A program made the position numbers and the translations under genes. From NCBI GenBank assembly GCA_948470475.1, contig OX419342.1:438701-502700 (forward strand): a stretch of 64,000 nucleotides of DNA, read 5' to 3'. The DNA is from Galaxea fascicularis. Taxonomy: Eukaryota; Cnidaria; Anthozoa; Scleractinia; Euphylliidae. The notes beneath the pieces are model-generated. The model searched no databases, had not been told where the DNA came from, and worked only from the letters and a program-made list of their open reading frames with translations. Numbering within the stretch: position 1 is the stretch's first letter; each line of letters starts with the position of its first letter. This document shows positions 48,123-59,828 of the stretch, piece after piece.

Positions 48123-48510
48123 GGCCCCGTTCAGACTAGGTGCCTGTGCCCGGTTCTCGGGAACGGGCACTGGTCTGAACATAGCTTTTTGTTGGTGCCC
48201 GCGCACAAATCTGAGCACCGTGCCCGGGCACGGGCACTCCCTCCAAGGGTAGTACTCGGGCACCGTTCCCGGGCACGGGAACTTGTCTGAACACGTTTTC
48301 ATGTGTTCCCACGTTTTTTCCCGTGTTTCGTTATGATGCAGTCACAAAAATGGCAGCAATATTGCGGAGTACTAAAAAAGATAAACTGGGCACTAAGCCT
48401 TCTGCACTAGTGTGAACATCCTCGGTCCAGGGCACTGAGGTGTCTGGACAGCGTCCTTTTTAGTGCCCGGGAACGGTGCCGCGGAACGGGCACTTAGTCT
48501 GAACGGGGCC
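48123..48510. mobile_element. PIF/Harbinger-type MITE with TAA duplication
   Basis: The end GGCCCCGTTCAGACTA is inverted at the right as TAGTCTGAACGGGGCC. TAA flanks both sides (48120-48122 and 48511-48513), matching the TWA preference of Harbinger elements. The interior repeats CCCGGGCAC and GGAACGGGCAC. A 67-codon ORF on the minus strand is only this repeat. Confidence 0.85.
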
Positions 48511-48765
48511 TAATTCTGAATGTGCATGCAAGTAAATTGGATTTTTTCACTGTATTCCGGCTAGCCAGATAAGCCCTTTTCAGTTTGTATCTCATTAAAT
48601 GGTATCACAAAATTGTCATACGAACCGAAAAGCAGGAAATGACGTCCAAGCTTTTTTCCTTTGCCCCCATCAGAGTTTGCCCTGCAAGCCAAGCACCAAA
48701 ATCGTATCCAATTTTTCCTAAGTGGGCGCTATTTTGCGTATTCAGTTGACCTTTTTCTTTCCTTC

Positions 48766-48804
<39 letters not shown>

Positions 48805-48812
48805 CAACAACT
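48766..48812. repeat. (ATA)n / (ACA)n microsatellite
   Basis: About twelve AAT units followed by three AAC units. Confidence 0.9.
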
Positions 48813-49405
48813 TCATTCAAGTCTCAAATCTTTCTAGCTGAACACAGGTGCTCAACTAATTGGGGAGACTGTAAACCAACTCAAATCAAATCAAATGTTG
48901 GTTTTTGCGGAGAGGAGAAAATCGGAGTACCCGGAGAAAAACCTCTCGGAGCAGAGTAGAGAACCAGAGTATAGAACCAGAGCAGAGTACAGTTGGGTCT
49001 TTTGGCATTTGAAGACCTCTCGGCTCTTTCGCGTTTTTGTCAAGGGCAGTAATGTTTTTAGTTAATAAGCTTTACCTGAGTGTGCCATTATCAAGGTGGG
49101 ATAATGTCATCTCCTGCTGTGAAGTATTAACTAAGTCAGCGTTCAAGTCAATGATTGGACTGCCGGGTGTCATTACGTAATCGCACAGTGCACAGCTAAG
49201 TGCTAATTTGTATGCTTGAAGTGTTTTGTTTCTTAACTTTCGCCAATCGCTTCATGTTAGACACTGTATCTGGAGAGTGAACTTACTGAATTCAAGCACC
49301 GACAACGGGCTCCTTTGTTGAGCCCTCCATCGGGGAACACTGTAGATCAGATTACATGCGACCTTGTAAGAAGATGACGTGGAGCAGAGCTGCATGAGCC
49401 ACTTA

Positions 49406-52305
49406 CAGGCGGTGTTGGACACGGTTCACGTGACATTATTCGGCCAATCATAATGTCGCCTTTGCAGAAGCAATGGCGGACACTTTCGTCTCGGAATGTC
49501 AAGAATGGTTCATCGTCTTCGACCGATTTCCACATTGATGTAAAGAAAGAAAGGAATATTTTCTGGGAGCTTCAAGTTTAATATATGGGCCAGTTATTGT
49601 TCAAGTTTTAAATTCAGGTAAGCATTTTTTGTATTAAAACTAGTCGATGGAAATCTTGTTGAATTGAAAACGGTTGTCACGCACACGCGTTTGACATGGA
49701 CAATCATTTGTTCGATTTTCGACAATCAAGGGTCAGTATCGGGGATTATTTTTGCACAGAACTTTAGTTCGATAGTTGATCTTTAAGAAACGTGCGGCGG
49801 GCCCAGGCGGGCCCCGCCATTTTAACGATGAAAATCTGCCTTGAAGTTTGGGCTTTTTCGTAATTTGTCACATATTCTCCTCAATTTCACGGCATTTCGC
49901 GGGAGTTGATGGTGTGATTCCTGTAGAAGTTTTATTACTATAAGAGTATGTATTATTGTTGTATTATGTTGTAATGCTTTCCTGCTATTTGTTTTTAGTG
50001 TTTATGTGATCCAGTTCTTCGGCATGTCCTCAAAGCGGCCTTTTGGCCTTCAAGTGGAGGCACTCCCAACTAACCGCCAAAGAAATGCACATATACAGTG
50101 TATGCAGATCATCCATACAGGGATGCTTTGACCAAGAAAAATCAAATGTAACAATATTTTGACAGGCTACTGAATGGTTTTACTAGCTCTTAAAACTTGG
50201 GATGGCTATTCCCCTTCAAATGCAAGTTGCAATGTCATAAAATACCCAGATTTGGCCCATGCTGTTAAAAATTTCATGTCACGAACAGAGGCGTACTGTA
50301 GCCTGCCTTGCTGGATAAGAGGATGGATGAATTGAATTTAGTTAGTTCTTGGCCAATGTAGCCAACTTGTTTGAATCCAAGTCCATAGTCAATAAAAACA
50401 CTAATTGCATTTGCATAATTTAAACATATTGTCTGGTTTAATATGTGTGCAACCCCCATAACCTTAAATGGGAGGGTATGTAGCACTAAGGCCTCCTGAG
50501 TCTCTCCTGTCTGACTCAGGGTCTCCCTCATCATCACTGTCTCCTGTACTTTGTTCACTTAAGCAATCAACCTCACATGAGGAAATGTAAACAGATTCAA
50601 CACTTCTGTGATCATTTATTTTTATTTTCATCTCAAGAAAGCATGATGTGGTCAAGGTTACATAACTGTGTCTTTAACTTGAGAAGTCCAGATTTCATTG
50701 CATGCTCTGAAAATCATAATAGCCTTTTGTAGAACTCCATTCTGTCTGGCTGATTTTGTCTTCCTCCGCTCAATAGTCAAAAATGGAAAACATGGAACAG
50801 TCCATAGCAATGTTCCTTGTTCCACACTGATGACCTTCAGTTGAACAATTGCATTGGTACAGTCAATATGAGGTACAATGGGAGGTGCTGTTGTGTCAGC
50901 TTCTGGCAAAATAATGAACATAAAATGTAGCTACAGTAATATTAAAATCATTACTTGATCACCACTTTGTTGACAACAACACTTCGGTCCAATGAATAAT
51001 TTTCAACAAGAGTTACTTGAGATTCACTAGTTATATTTATGCCCATAAACCTGCAATAAAAAAAATTAACCTTATTTACTTCCATGTGCAGTCTCCGAGA
51101 AAAAAAAACATTTCTGGCACCCAAGCCGGTTTATACATTTACACCCCCTGTACATTTAATAGATAAACTGAGTTTTTATTTTTGAAATTTTGTTCACCTG
51201 GAATTTAAGTGTGTCAAGAAGTCAGAATCCTCTGATATCACAAAATCAGTGAAGCCTTCCAAGTTCAGGAACTACACACTGAATTTTCTTCTCCCTCCAA
51301 GACTAAATAAGAAAAAAATAACCTCAGCGACAATGGAAAAATACCAATGCAAATACATTACATCAAAATACATTTTTCTGGCATGCATTTACTCAAATTT
51401 AAGGCAATGCAATGAATTATGCTTCAATATGTATAAACTTAGCTTACAGTTAAATTATAGAAGTAATGACAAGAACCTTTCAAATAATTAATGCATGTGT
51501 AAGATATCAAACTTACTCAAAAAAGGCAACATTGAGTCTGTAAGTTCTTTAGAGAGTTACTCCAATACAACTAAGAGAATTTTAAAACTTATGTATACCT
51601 CAAACACCTTCAGGACCTTCAGGGCCACTTCATTTGTTACATCCACTGCTTTTAAAAAAAAAAATCCTTGCCTTGTCTTTCTCTCCTTGTCTCCAAAGGG
51701 CCAACCCTTGACTGGCAGACTCGTCACGATTCCTTTTGATTAGAAAATACAGTGACAGAGACTCGATTACTCAAGCTTTGCACGAGTTTTCGATTCAAAA
51801 ACAGTAACACAACATTGCTTTGTTTTCGAATTATTCTCACCTTTTCCTTGTGGATTCCTCTTTTTGTGTTCGACGAAAATCCATCAAACACCACGATAGC
51901 GCGTATCTTGTTGGTCAGCAATAAGACTCCAAATAAGAAGAAAGTACCGATTGAAATTAAGTGCGAGTTGTTCCATGCAGTAAATACGATCGAAATTAAG
52001 TGGGGTTTGCCCGAGTTGTTCCATGCAGTAAATACGATCGAAATTAAGTGCGGTTTGCCCGAGTTGTTCCATGCAGTAAATACTCCCATTATGCATCCAG
52101 CAGTAAGCATTTATAGCTGCTACTTTCCCCGCGAACGATTTAATGTGTACATCTTCGGAGATTTCTTTGAGCATGGGAAGCAGTCCTCATATCTTGACTA
52201 TCTTCTCCCTCGACGGAGTTGTTTACCGTCCGGCGATCAGGCGAAAATGAGAGCTGTCGGAAATTTCTCCCGGCATGCTTTGAGAGTCGTGTCCAACACC
52301 GCCTG
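49406..52305. mobile_element. 2.9-kb DNA transposon, 18-bp TIRs, 9-bp target duplication (MULE-like)
   Basis: The left end CAGGCGGTGTTGGACACG is exactly inverted at the right end. AGCCACTTA lies directly outside both ends (49397-49405 and 52306-52314), so this is a target-site duplication of nine bases. Nine-base duplications are typical of Mutator-like elements. The interior has ORFs of at most 95 codons plus the 48-bp repeat; none shows a transposase motif I recognise. Minus-strand ORFs at 50274-50921 have coding-like composition (for example GDSDDEGDPESDRRDSGGLS) and may be exons of an element gene. Confidence 0.8.
51953..52083. repeat. 48-bp tandem repeat, about 2.7 copies
   Basis: The unit contains GAGTTGTTCCATGCAGTAAA, TACGATCGAAATTAAGTG and (C/G)GGTTTGCCC. 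GAGTTGTTCC starts at 51965, 52013 and 52061, exactly 48 apart, and the copies are almost identical, so the array is recent. Because 48 is divisible by three it makes a long but false ORF on both strands. Confidence 0.9.
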
Positions 52306-52314
52306 AGCCACTTA

Positions 52315-53640
52315 CGAGCAGCAGAACCCTTGGGTGCGATTGTTGCTATAAATACCTGTTGGATGTGGAACCCAGCTTTGTCCTCTTGATGGGAATATTC
52401 TTAGGTAAGTGTTCTTGTTATGTTTGTGCCACCTAGAATCGCACATAAACTTGTGTGCTTGTGTGACCCATCTTACATACAATTTGAATTTTAAAGTTTT
52501 GAGTGAAGGTATGAATATTCCTGGTGAGAGGCATCCATTGCAAGTTGTATATGATCGATCAAATCAGACAGCATGCAATATCCGTTTTGTTGGGTATGGC
52601 TTTAAAATCTTTCACTGCACTCGTTGGCAAATGCACAGTTGATTTTATATTCGAAAACCAACAAAGAAATGAAAATTAGTGGAATATTTCTCGTCTGTGG
52701 ATGTGTGAATCGGTACGTGACGGATTATCATGAAAATCGGAAATAGTGGTTTGGCGCTTCAGGGTTCCTGTTTCTAAACAAAGCGGGATTTTACTGGGTT
52801 TTATTCACCGGCACTACTCATACATTTCTTTCTCGTTTGCTTCACCCGGGTAAATACTAGCGAATAACAACAATACAAATTATGTGTAACGTGAGAAATC
52901 ATGCAAATCTTGTGGTCTGTATTGTCCTCGTGGATTTTTTTAACGGTAAAATAGATCAAAATGAACGTGGGTCAGTCCCTCGAGAGCATTTCCTGTCGAT
53001 AAGAAAATTGTTTAAAATGCGCGTTTGTTGAATTTTGCAGAAGAAGTGTTTTCCATATGTCAGGGCACCCAGCGAGAAACTTCGATGAAATATCTGTTCG
53101 GGAGAGTCTACTCGTTCTAAGACTTTCGGATAATGCAATGCCAAAAAGCTACTGATTCCTTACCTAAAACATCACCTAAAAGATTCGCAACCCGGGAAAT
53201 CCAGGGGAATATAGTCCCTTAGATTTTCGGAAGGGTCATTTTTGCAATTTTTGGCTCTTAAAAAGGTCGCGTAGCATTTTCGGGTAAGCAAATAGTTCGC
53301 AGAGAAGTTCTTCGAAGGTAACGTTCAGCTAGAAAATTCTGAAATGAAGATTTCATCCCCTAAAATTTTCGCCGGGCAGTTCAATTTTCAGCTAAGAAAT
53401 CCGAACAGATCAAATTTTTTCTAGCTGATTAAAACAACTCTTCAAACAGTCTTTAAACATCACAAGGAGCGTAGAAATATCCCTCAAAGGTTTTTTTTGC
53501 TGAATTTGCTCGTTGGGTGCCCCTGATATGTGAGGCCGCCAACCTTCAAAATTCTAGTATTATCATCCTCTGGAATATGAATTTGTAACCCAGGTTATGG
53601 TTGTATAAATTTTGATAGGGTTGCAATCCTTGTCTTGTCA
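52315..53640. other. Intergenic, nothing identified
   Basis: No ORF with domain, no clear repeat. Confidence 0.4.
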
Positions 53641-53646
53641 AGCCTC

Positions 53647-54398
53647 ATGGTTCCAGAAGTAAAATCCAAAGAAAGTAAAACTAGACGGTCGTCTGGACAA
53701 ACTGTGCGTTTGAGAAAGAGACGCTGGCTTCCAAATGGATTGAAGGCTGACAGAAAATTCATAGGTAAGTGTTAAGTGAAGCCGACATTCCCTTAAGGGG
53801 TTGACAAAACATCCTGTTTATTCCATGTGGTCAGGAAGAAAAATCTGATAAGTTGACAAACTACAGTATGGGTGGTTTGGGGGCTAACTGGCTGTATCCA
53901 GAATTCCATTTACATACATCTAAAGTTCTTTACAATTCATGCCTCCACCCCTCCTTATTCGTCTTCCATATCAGCCACAAAGGGGGGATTCCAGCACGAA
54001 CCTCCCCCCCCCCTCGCAACCCATCATTTTTCACACTTGTTAGCTGAAGAGTTCGATGTAAAAAAAAAAAAGAAACAATACTGATTCACAGCGGTATGAG
54101 CTCAGTGTAAACCATTTCTGTACGTTTGCTTTCATGCTTGGAAGTAAACCTGAAAACGCCTTTAATTGATTAATAATAATTTAGGACCCCAAGGCGGTTA
54201 ACCCCGAACGCTCTGCCCCTCTGTAAGTGATACTGAAACAACATGTTTAGAACGGTTCATTAATTGTTGTTGCGGTTAATTTTACCAGGTCATCATGGCC
54301 TGAGACATCTCGCCACTCTGGCATCTTCCATTTCCTTTCCAGTAACAGTTTTCGTGGGTTTCCCACGGCCCTACCATCCCAGTTCCCTATCCCAGTAG
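53647..54398 (+). CDS. Weak two-exon hypothetical gene
   Basis: Exon 53647-53764 (MVPEVKSKESKTRRSSGQTV, then RLRKRRWLPNGLKADRKFI) ends at a good donor, GGTAAGT. It joins in frame to 54289-54398 after a TTTTACCAG acceptor, ending at a TAG; 75 codons. The first exon is very basic and has a protein-like codon pattern. No family is recognised, and chance cannot be excluded. Confidence 0.25.
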
Positions 54399-55302
54399 CA
54401 AGACCATTGCCTAAAGGTTAACTCGGACAGTAAGAGCGAAGGACGCCCTTTTTATACAGTTCAAAATGGTTAAACTTAAGTGTGAACATCTTGACTGTCT
54501 GTCTTGTGAACATTTACGGGATATGTAGAAAGAACAGTGATACCACCTAAAAGAGAAGGCGTCGAGCAGTCCTAGCATACAGTCTCTTAAAACTATTTGT
54601 CGATCGCAGAGTTTGGACAAAACAGTTTCTCAAACGACGACGCAACTGAACAATTAAGAAGTTAAGCGGAGGCAATGGCGTGAGTTTTGGGTACAGTGTA
54701 CGCTTGTTACCTTGACCCTTTTTGATATCGAGTTGTTGGAGCTACTATTTCTGCATGTAAGTCAGTTACTCAGCACGTGCTAGAACAAAGATCGGACGAC
54801 CGCAAGAGAAAATCTAAAGTATATAATCACTTTATCTTACCCTGTCAGTAAGTTTGTGGAAGTTAAGAGGTTCAGTTCATGGCATATTGGTCCTTTATTC
54901 CAAGTCAATTACTGTTTTTTTTAATCTACTGTCTATGGAAAACTTGTTTAACGAGTTCTGTTCTCGTGATTGCGTAATCAAATAATTTCCCACCCACATC
55001 AGGGGTTTTCCTATTTGTGAGGTCATTTTATCAGTGATGATTTGACAAGTGCTTTGTCAATAGCTTAATATTTCATCCCGGTAATGAGCTCCTTCTGACC
55101 GCTAAAAAAACACTCCATTCGTAAACGAGCACACCGAGGATGCGAAAAAGTTCGGTCGGCTGTGAGAGATTCCAGAAACTGTTGAGTGAGAAAAGGTTCA
55201 AACGGGATTTGATAGCTCAATCTTCTCTGAACTGAGATTGGCGAGCTCCCTCAGCTTACTTTCATGAAGTGACGTAACATTATCCAAATTAGAGAAAGAA
55301 AG

Positions 55303-55563
55303 ATGGCGGGGTTGAGGAGCCGGGAGAAACCCTACATTTCCAGCTGCTCGCTAGTCCCAACGCCACACACTTCAAAACTCAGGCAAAGAAAGAGATTGTT
55401 CGTAGTCCTAACAGAGGCACCAATTTGGAATGATAAATGCGGGCAATGTTCAACTGAAAATCTAAACGCCACACCTCGGAAAGCGGTCCACGACATCGAA
55501 TTTTCAAGCGGGAGGGAAAAGGTGAAGAGGCGATCTGCAGTGCCTTTCACGTGCATTGTTTAG
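55303..55563 (+). CDS. Hypothetical ORF with ATGGCGG start
   Basis: 86 codons, MAGLRSREKPYISSCSLVPT and onward, basic, with two CxxC-like cysteines (KCGQC). The start is in an AAAGATGGCGGG context like the five recognised gene starts of this window. A GTGAAG donor candidate lies at 55521. It may be the first exon of a gene whose other exons I cannot see, or a short protein. Confidence 0.3.
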   Translation: MAGLRSREKPYISSCSLVPTPHTSKLRQRKRLFVVLTEAPIWNDKCGQCSTENLNATPRKAVHDIEFSSGREKVKRRSAVPFTCIV

Positions 55564-57312
55564 AACAAATATTGTTCCACAGTTTTAGAGAGTTATCTGC
55601 TGGGACTCCTTATGGCGAGGGTAAATGAAATCATGTATGTAGCATGTGCTGAACCGTCAGTGTAACTTGACCGCATGATTGGTTAATGAAATCACGTAAG
55701 TGCGTTGTGACGCAGATTCTATTTCAATTAATTTGGACATACTTTCTTTGAAATTAGAATAATGCGTGTCATGTTTCTGCCGAAATTATATAACAATATC
55801 AAGTAACTTCTGCAAGGATTCCACTAAGGAGCTGAACATGTTTCACGTATCCTGTCGATCCAGTGAATTCGTTGATAGAAATCCGTATGATGCCGAAGAT
55901 TATACTCGTTTCCGAAGCTAACGACGCCTCAACCGGTGTTTTGCCTGTATTTGCTAGACATGAAGGTAGGTTTATTACTTTCGCTAAAATTTTAAGCTAC
56001 ATCAACCCAACCAAATATCATTCGTCCCTCAGTGCACTTTTATAAAAGGAGCAAATTTTTCAAGAAAGACAACGTTCGTAAATATTGACGTAAGAAATTT
56101 TTTCAAGCATTTGGTAACGAATTGTAGGAAGGAGGTATGTTCTTGCCAGGGATTTAAACCATCTTCAAATCGCAGGCATTATCTATAAGGCAAATGAAGA
56201 GAAAAGAGGGTAAAGCACGGAGCGACGGAAACACGCGAAACGAAAAACCCGCAGAATTTCCCTCGCGCGCGCGCGCAATGTAGTCCCATTGTGTGCTCAA
56301 CTTGAAAAAGGGTTTGCCCTCAGTATCTGGGAACAAAGAAATAGGAAAATTCAAGTTCAAATTGTCGGCAAAAAATCACTGGCTTCTGCTTCATCTGTGA
56401 ACTCTGGATCCAGTCCCGGTAAATCTGGTGATTCGCATGCAGTGGTGGTGTCATTTTGCGATCAAAAACGTGTCACGAACTAATCACAAGAAACTCGTGC
56501 AAATTCTAAACGTCATCAACAGTAAACGATTTTTAGTAACTATTTAAGCTCTTTAGGGTAAAAGTCAATTGTATTTTTACTTACTGCCGTTAAAACGTTT
56601 CAATGCAAGTGTTAAAGAATTCCATGGAACAACGATTACGAATTTTTTGTCAAGCTGCCTCCCCCCCTTACAGAAACAATAAACAAACAGAGAGAATACC
56701 ACACTTTTTTCTCAAAGGAGAATTATATTTAATTCTAACAAAGTATATCTTCGATTAATTTCCGTGCAATATTTTTAAATTGTTTTTAACCATGTGGAGG
56801 AAATGCCACAGTAAAACAAGACTTAGATTTGCTCAGATGATCGTTTTCTCTTTGCTCTTGAAGGTCGATTATCCAATAAATTAGCCATCAGGTCAGTGTG
56901 GAAGAGCTAGCTTAGAGTAGCCGGCCACTTGGATATGAGAATTCTGCACGCGACTCATCCAACAACAAGAGAGGATAAATACCTGTCTTGCCAACAAATA
57001 ACTCGAAATACAAGACAGCTAGAAGGTCTTTCGTTCCAACAGAATCAAATTTATCTCTGCAGCCGAAGAATTTCCTTCTTGAAGTTTTTTCTTTGTTGCG
57101 ATCTCCCCATTTTATTTAACAAGCTTCTATTTTGTTTCTTTGTTTTGTGTGACAAAAATGGTGCAGAATTGCATCATGGTCGTCAAACGTGAAAAACCCG
57201 CTTTTTGTATAGCGTTAGCCAATCGGATCGCTAGGATCACCTCGGCTGTCAATTTTCTATTGTTTTAGACATCTTGGTTTGGACTTAACATGCAAATGTC
57301 CAAACATTTAAA
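55564..57312. other. Gene-poor stretch, possible unassigned exons
   Basis: A segment at about 55885-55963 (PKIILVSEANDASTGVLPVF, ARHEG) ends at a GAAG-GTAGGT donor and could be an exon. A (GC)n run lies at 56263-56275. Nothing else is supported. Confidence 0.3.
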
Positions 57313-57317
57313 GTGAA

Positions 57318-57555
57318 AAGCAAAACAAAAAAGCTCTTGGCCAAAAGTCTCAATTTAGAGAGTTTCGGCTCACTCAGTTCGAACTACAAAAAATTTGTTG
57401 AAGCTGTTTTGTCGAAGGGAAGGAAAAAGATCCTTCGTCATTATTGGCAGTGGAGTGTGGAGGAAAATATAAATTCAAACGAACTTGTGAACAATGGATC
57501 TTTCTGCCAAGGTTATCAGCCGGTGCCTATGAACGCAAAAGACTATTCCTTGGGG
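57318..57555 (+). CDS. Exon-like ORF, no family recognised
   Basis: About 80 codons with coding-like composition (KFVEAVLSKGRKKILRHYWQ, then WSVEENINSN and NGYQPVPM-like residues) ending at a possible GGTAAAT donor. Its phase does not fit the first exon of the SLC49-like gene at 59794 or later, so it is not simply that gene's 5' part. Confidence 0.25.
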
Positions 57556-57559
57556 TAAA

Positions 57560-59138
57560 TATTTTACCATTTACCAATCATATAAGTAGATTTATATTAG
57601 TAGCTATTTTATTTCAAGACTCAGGAACGGTCAAATAATTTTCGTTTAGCCGACTTATTTCATATGCAACTGTGCTGTTTGACTTATTGCTGCCCGATAT
57701 TAATCCAGCAACATAGTAAGTGCAAAGCCTTTATCTCGCTGACGACTGAGGAAAATCTTTACTGGATCTGGAAAGAAGAAGTGTTCATTCTGAATTAATG
57801 CGTTACTTGCGAACGGAGAGAAATGAAAACAACAAACAGCTAGCATGACAATATAGATTCTTGTTCACATTAAGTCTTCTGCATATGATTAGACTTTGTA
57901 CTCAGCCTAACCTTTTTTCGGTAAACGTTACACTCTTGAAAATTCTTACCAGTAGCAAAAACAGTTCGCGGTTATCGTGAATCCTATTTGCATGTTTTGA
58001 CCTGATTGCCATTTTCTCGAGCTAAGATTTTTAGTGATTATTTCAGTTTTGAATCAACTGTCACATACTCTTGTTGTTAACGTTTTAAGACTCTTCATAT
58101 AACTTGTTGTTTTTATCCGTTTTACAGTCGGCGTGACTTTTATTTTTGTCAGTCCTAATTGAGTAACCCTCAATGCGAAGAAACTTGGCTGCGCAGAGGG
58201 TATTACTATTCTATAAATATACGGACGTTCCTACAAAACTGATATATTTCAAAGAACATCATCTATTTCAATGTATGTAACAGATAAAAATTTTGAAAGG
58301 TATTCTTTCTCACTGATTACGTAACAGGAAAGTATTTCCCTTTGCGCGTGATATTTTCTGAAAATGTGTGCCGATAAAACAATAAAATAACGCCCAATAG
58401 TTTTGATTCACGGATATTGCGGTATTTCTTGACTGGTACCCGTTGCAATTAAATGTAGCCTCTCCTTCGCGACGGTGGAATGAGACCGCTGTCCTTCGTT
58501 TTTGTTGATTTTTAAAGCCATTTTGTTTTATTGTGTTATTCTGCTAAATCTTTTACATCAGAAAAGTTAAAATTCTCTCGTATAAATTGTGCACTTTCCT
58601 TTCCAACAGGGCTCACGAACATTTTTTAGTGTATTCGTGTTTTTGTGAATAAATGCGCGAAGGGCGATGAAAAGTTGAAAACTGCCAGCCATTTTCAAGC
58701 CCATGGATATTGGTGTCAGTTCAAATTGACCACCTTAGAGAATTTCAGTACAGTATGTACTGAACGGATGGTACGAGTATCCAGACAGTTAAAAAACAAT
58801 TTCAATTTTTGCGACGTGTTTATTAATTTCTGGCAAACGAGGTATTCCGAAAGGAAGTCAAACATTCCAGCTTTGGAATGCAAGTTTTAACGGGGTTTTA
58901 GGTTTGCGAAACACTTGCAGAAGCCGCCGTTCTGTTCGGGTGAGTGAAATGTGCAAGGCTAATATTTGTACTTTTCACTGCGCTGTGAAACTACCGCTGT
59001 TAAGCAAGGGTCTGTTAAGTGTGATATTTGGAAGGGAACTGTTGGATATTTTCAATTGGTCAAAATATCGATTAATTTTACTTGAAATTTAATTTTCTAA
59101 AATAACGAAGGTCGGAAACTTTCATTAAATTTTGAGTT
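57560..59138. other. Intergenic, nothing identified
   Basis: AT-rich, no supported gene. An isolated copy of the motif GAGTATCCAGACAG at about 58778 resembles the ends of the next element. Confidence 0.4.
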
Positions 59139-59505
59139 AGTATGCCCAGTATCCGGACAGTTTTTAATACTCTAAACTAAGTCAATTTATATTGTCGAAA
59201 TAGAAAGTTTAACTACTTTGCAAAAGCAAGGGGAGGTTATACATCGCTAATCTGCTGAAAGTTACACTTGATTACTTTGTTATTTGTGTCCGGATGCTGG
59301 GCTCACTGTCCGGATACAGGGCAACAAGGGAGCTCTGCAGAAATGCAAATTTCCCGACATATACGGGTGTAAGAACGAATAACGTTTTGTCATCATATTG
59401 CAGACTAAATGGGTTGCCTCAGGGATAAATTTCAGAACTCTTGCGCCAGAGGAAGGAAAGTTATAACAGGTTTTAAGTGAAGTGTCCGGATACTGGGCAA
59501 CATAC
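59139..59505. mobile_element. Inverted-end element with 'CCGGATACTGGGC' motifs
   Basis: AGTATGCCCAGTATCCGGAC at the left pairs with TGTCCGGATACTGGGCAACA at the right. Two further copies, GTGTCCGGATGCTGGGCTC and CTGTCCGGATACAGGGCAAC, lie at 59287-59324. It lies about 320 bases upstream of the SLC49-like start codon. Confidence 0.6.
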
Positions 59506-59828
59506 TGTTGTGGATGTTACGAGCGTTAGCCTTATTTATCAGAGCTCGAGGAAAGGCTCGTGCAAAACCACTTTTGCTTTGATTATCATTAAACATTTCA
59601 AATCGGAACATTTAAGCCCATATTTGTATTGACCTCTTGTGTTTTGTTGTGTTTGAGGAATATATGAGATCCTTCTCAATCTTAAAGAGTACGACTGCTT
59701 TTCCGTGAATTTGTTTAACAAAATCAAGAAAGCGAAGGAAAAATGACTTAGCTTGTTTGAATCTTTAAAGCTAACTGCGAAATTTTTTCACAGCTTCCTC
59801 GTTGCCATCACAAATTGGTCCCAGAAAT

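Noticed and set aside
48099..48302. ORF with CPGTV repeats
   Set aside because: Lies entirely in the inverted repeats of the Harbinger-type MITE.
51752..52306. 184-codon ORF and its antisense with ELFHAVNTIEIK repeats
   Set aside because: The 48-bp tandem repeat is a multiple of three and opens frames on both strands. No domain is seen, and the ORF ends at the transposon TIR.
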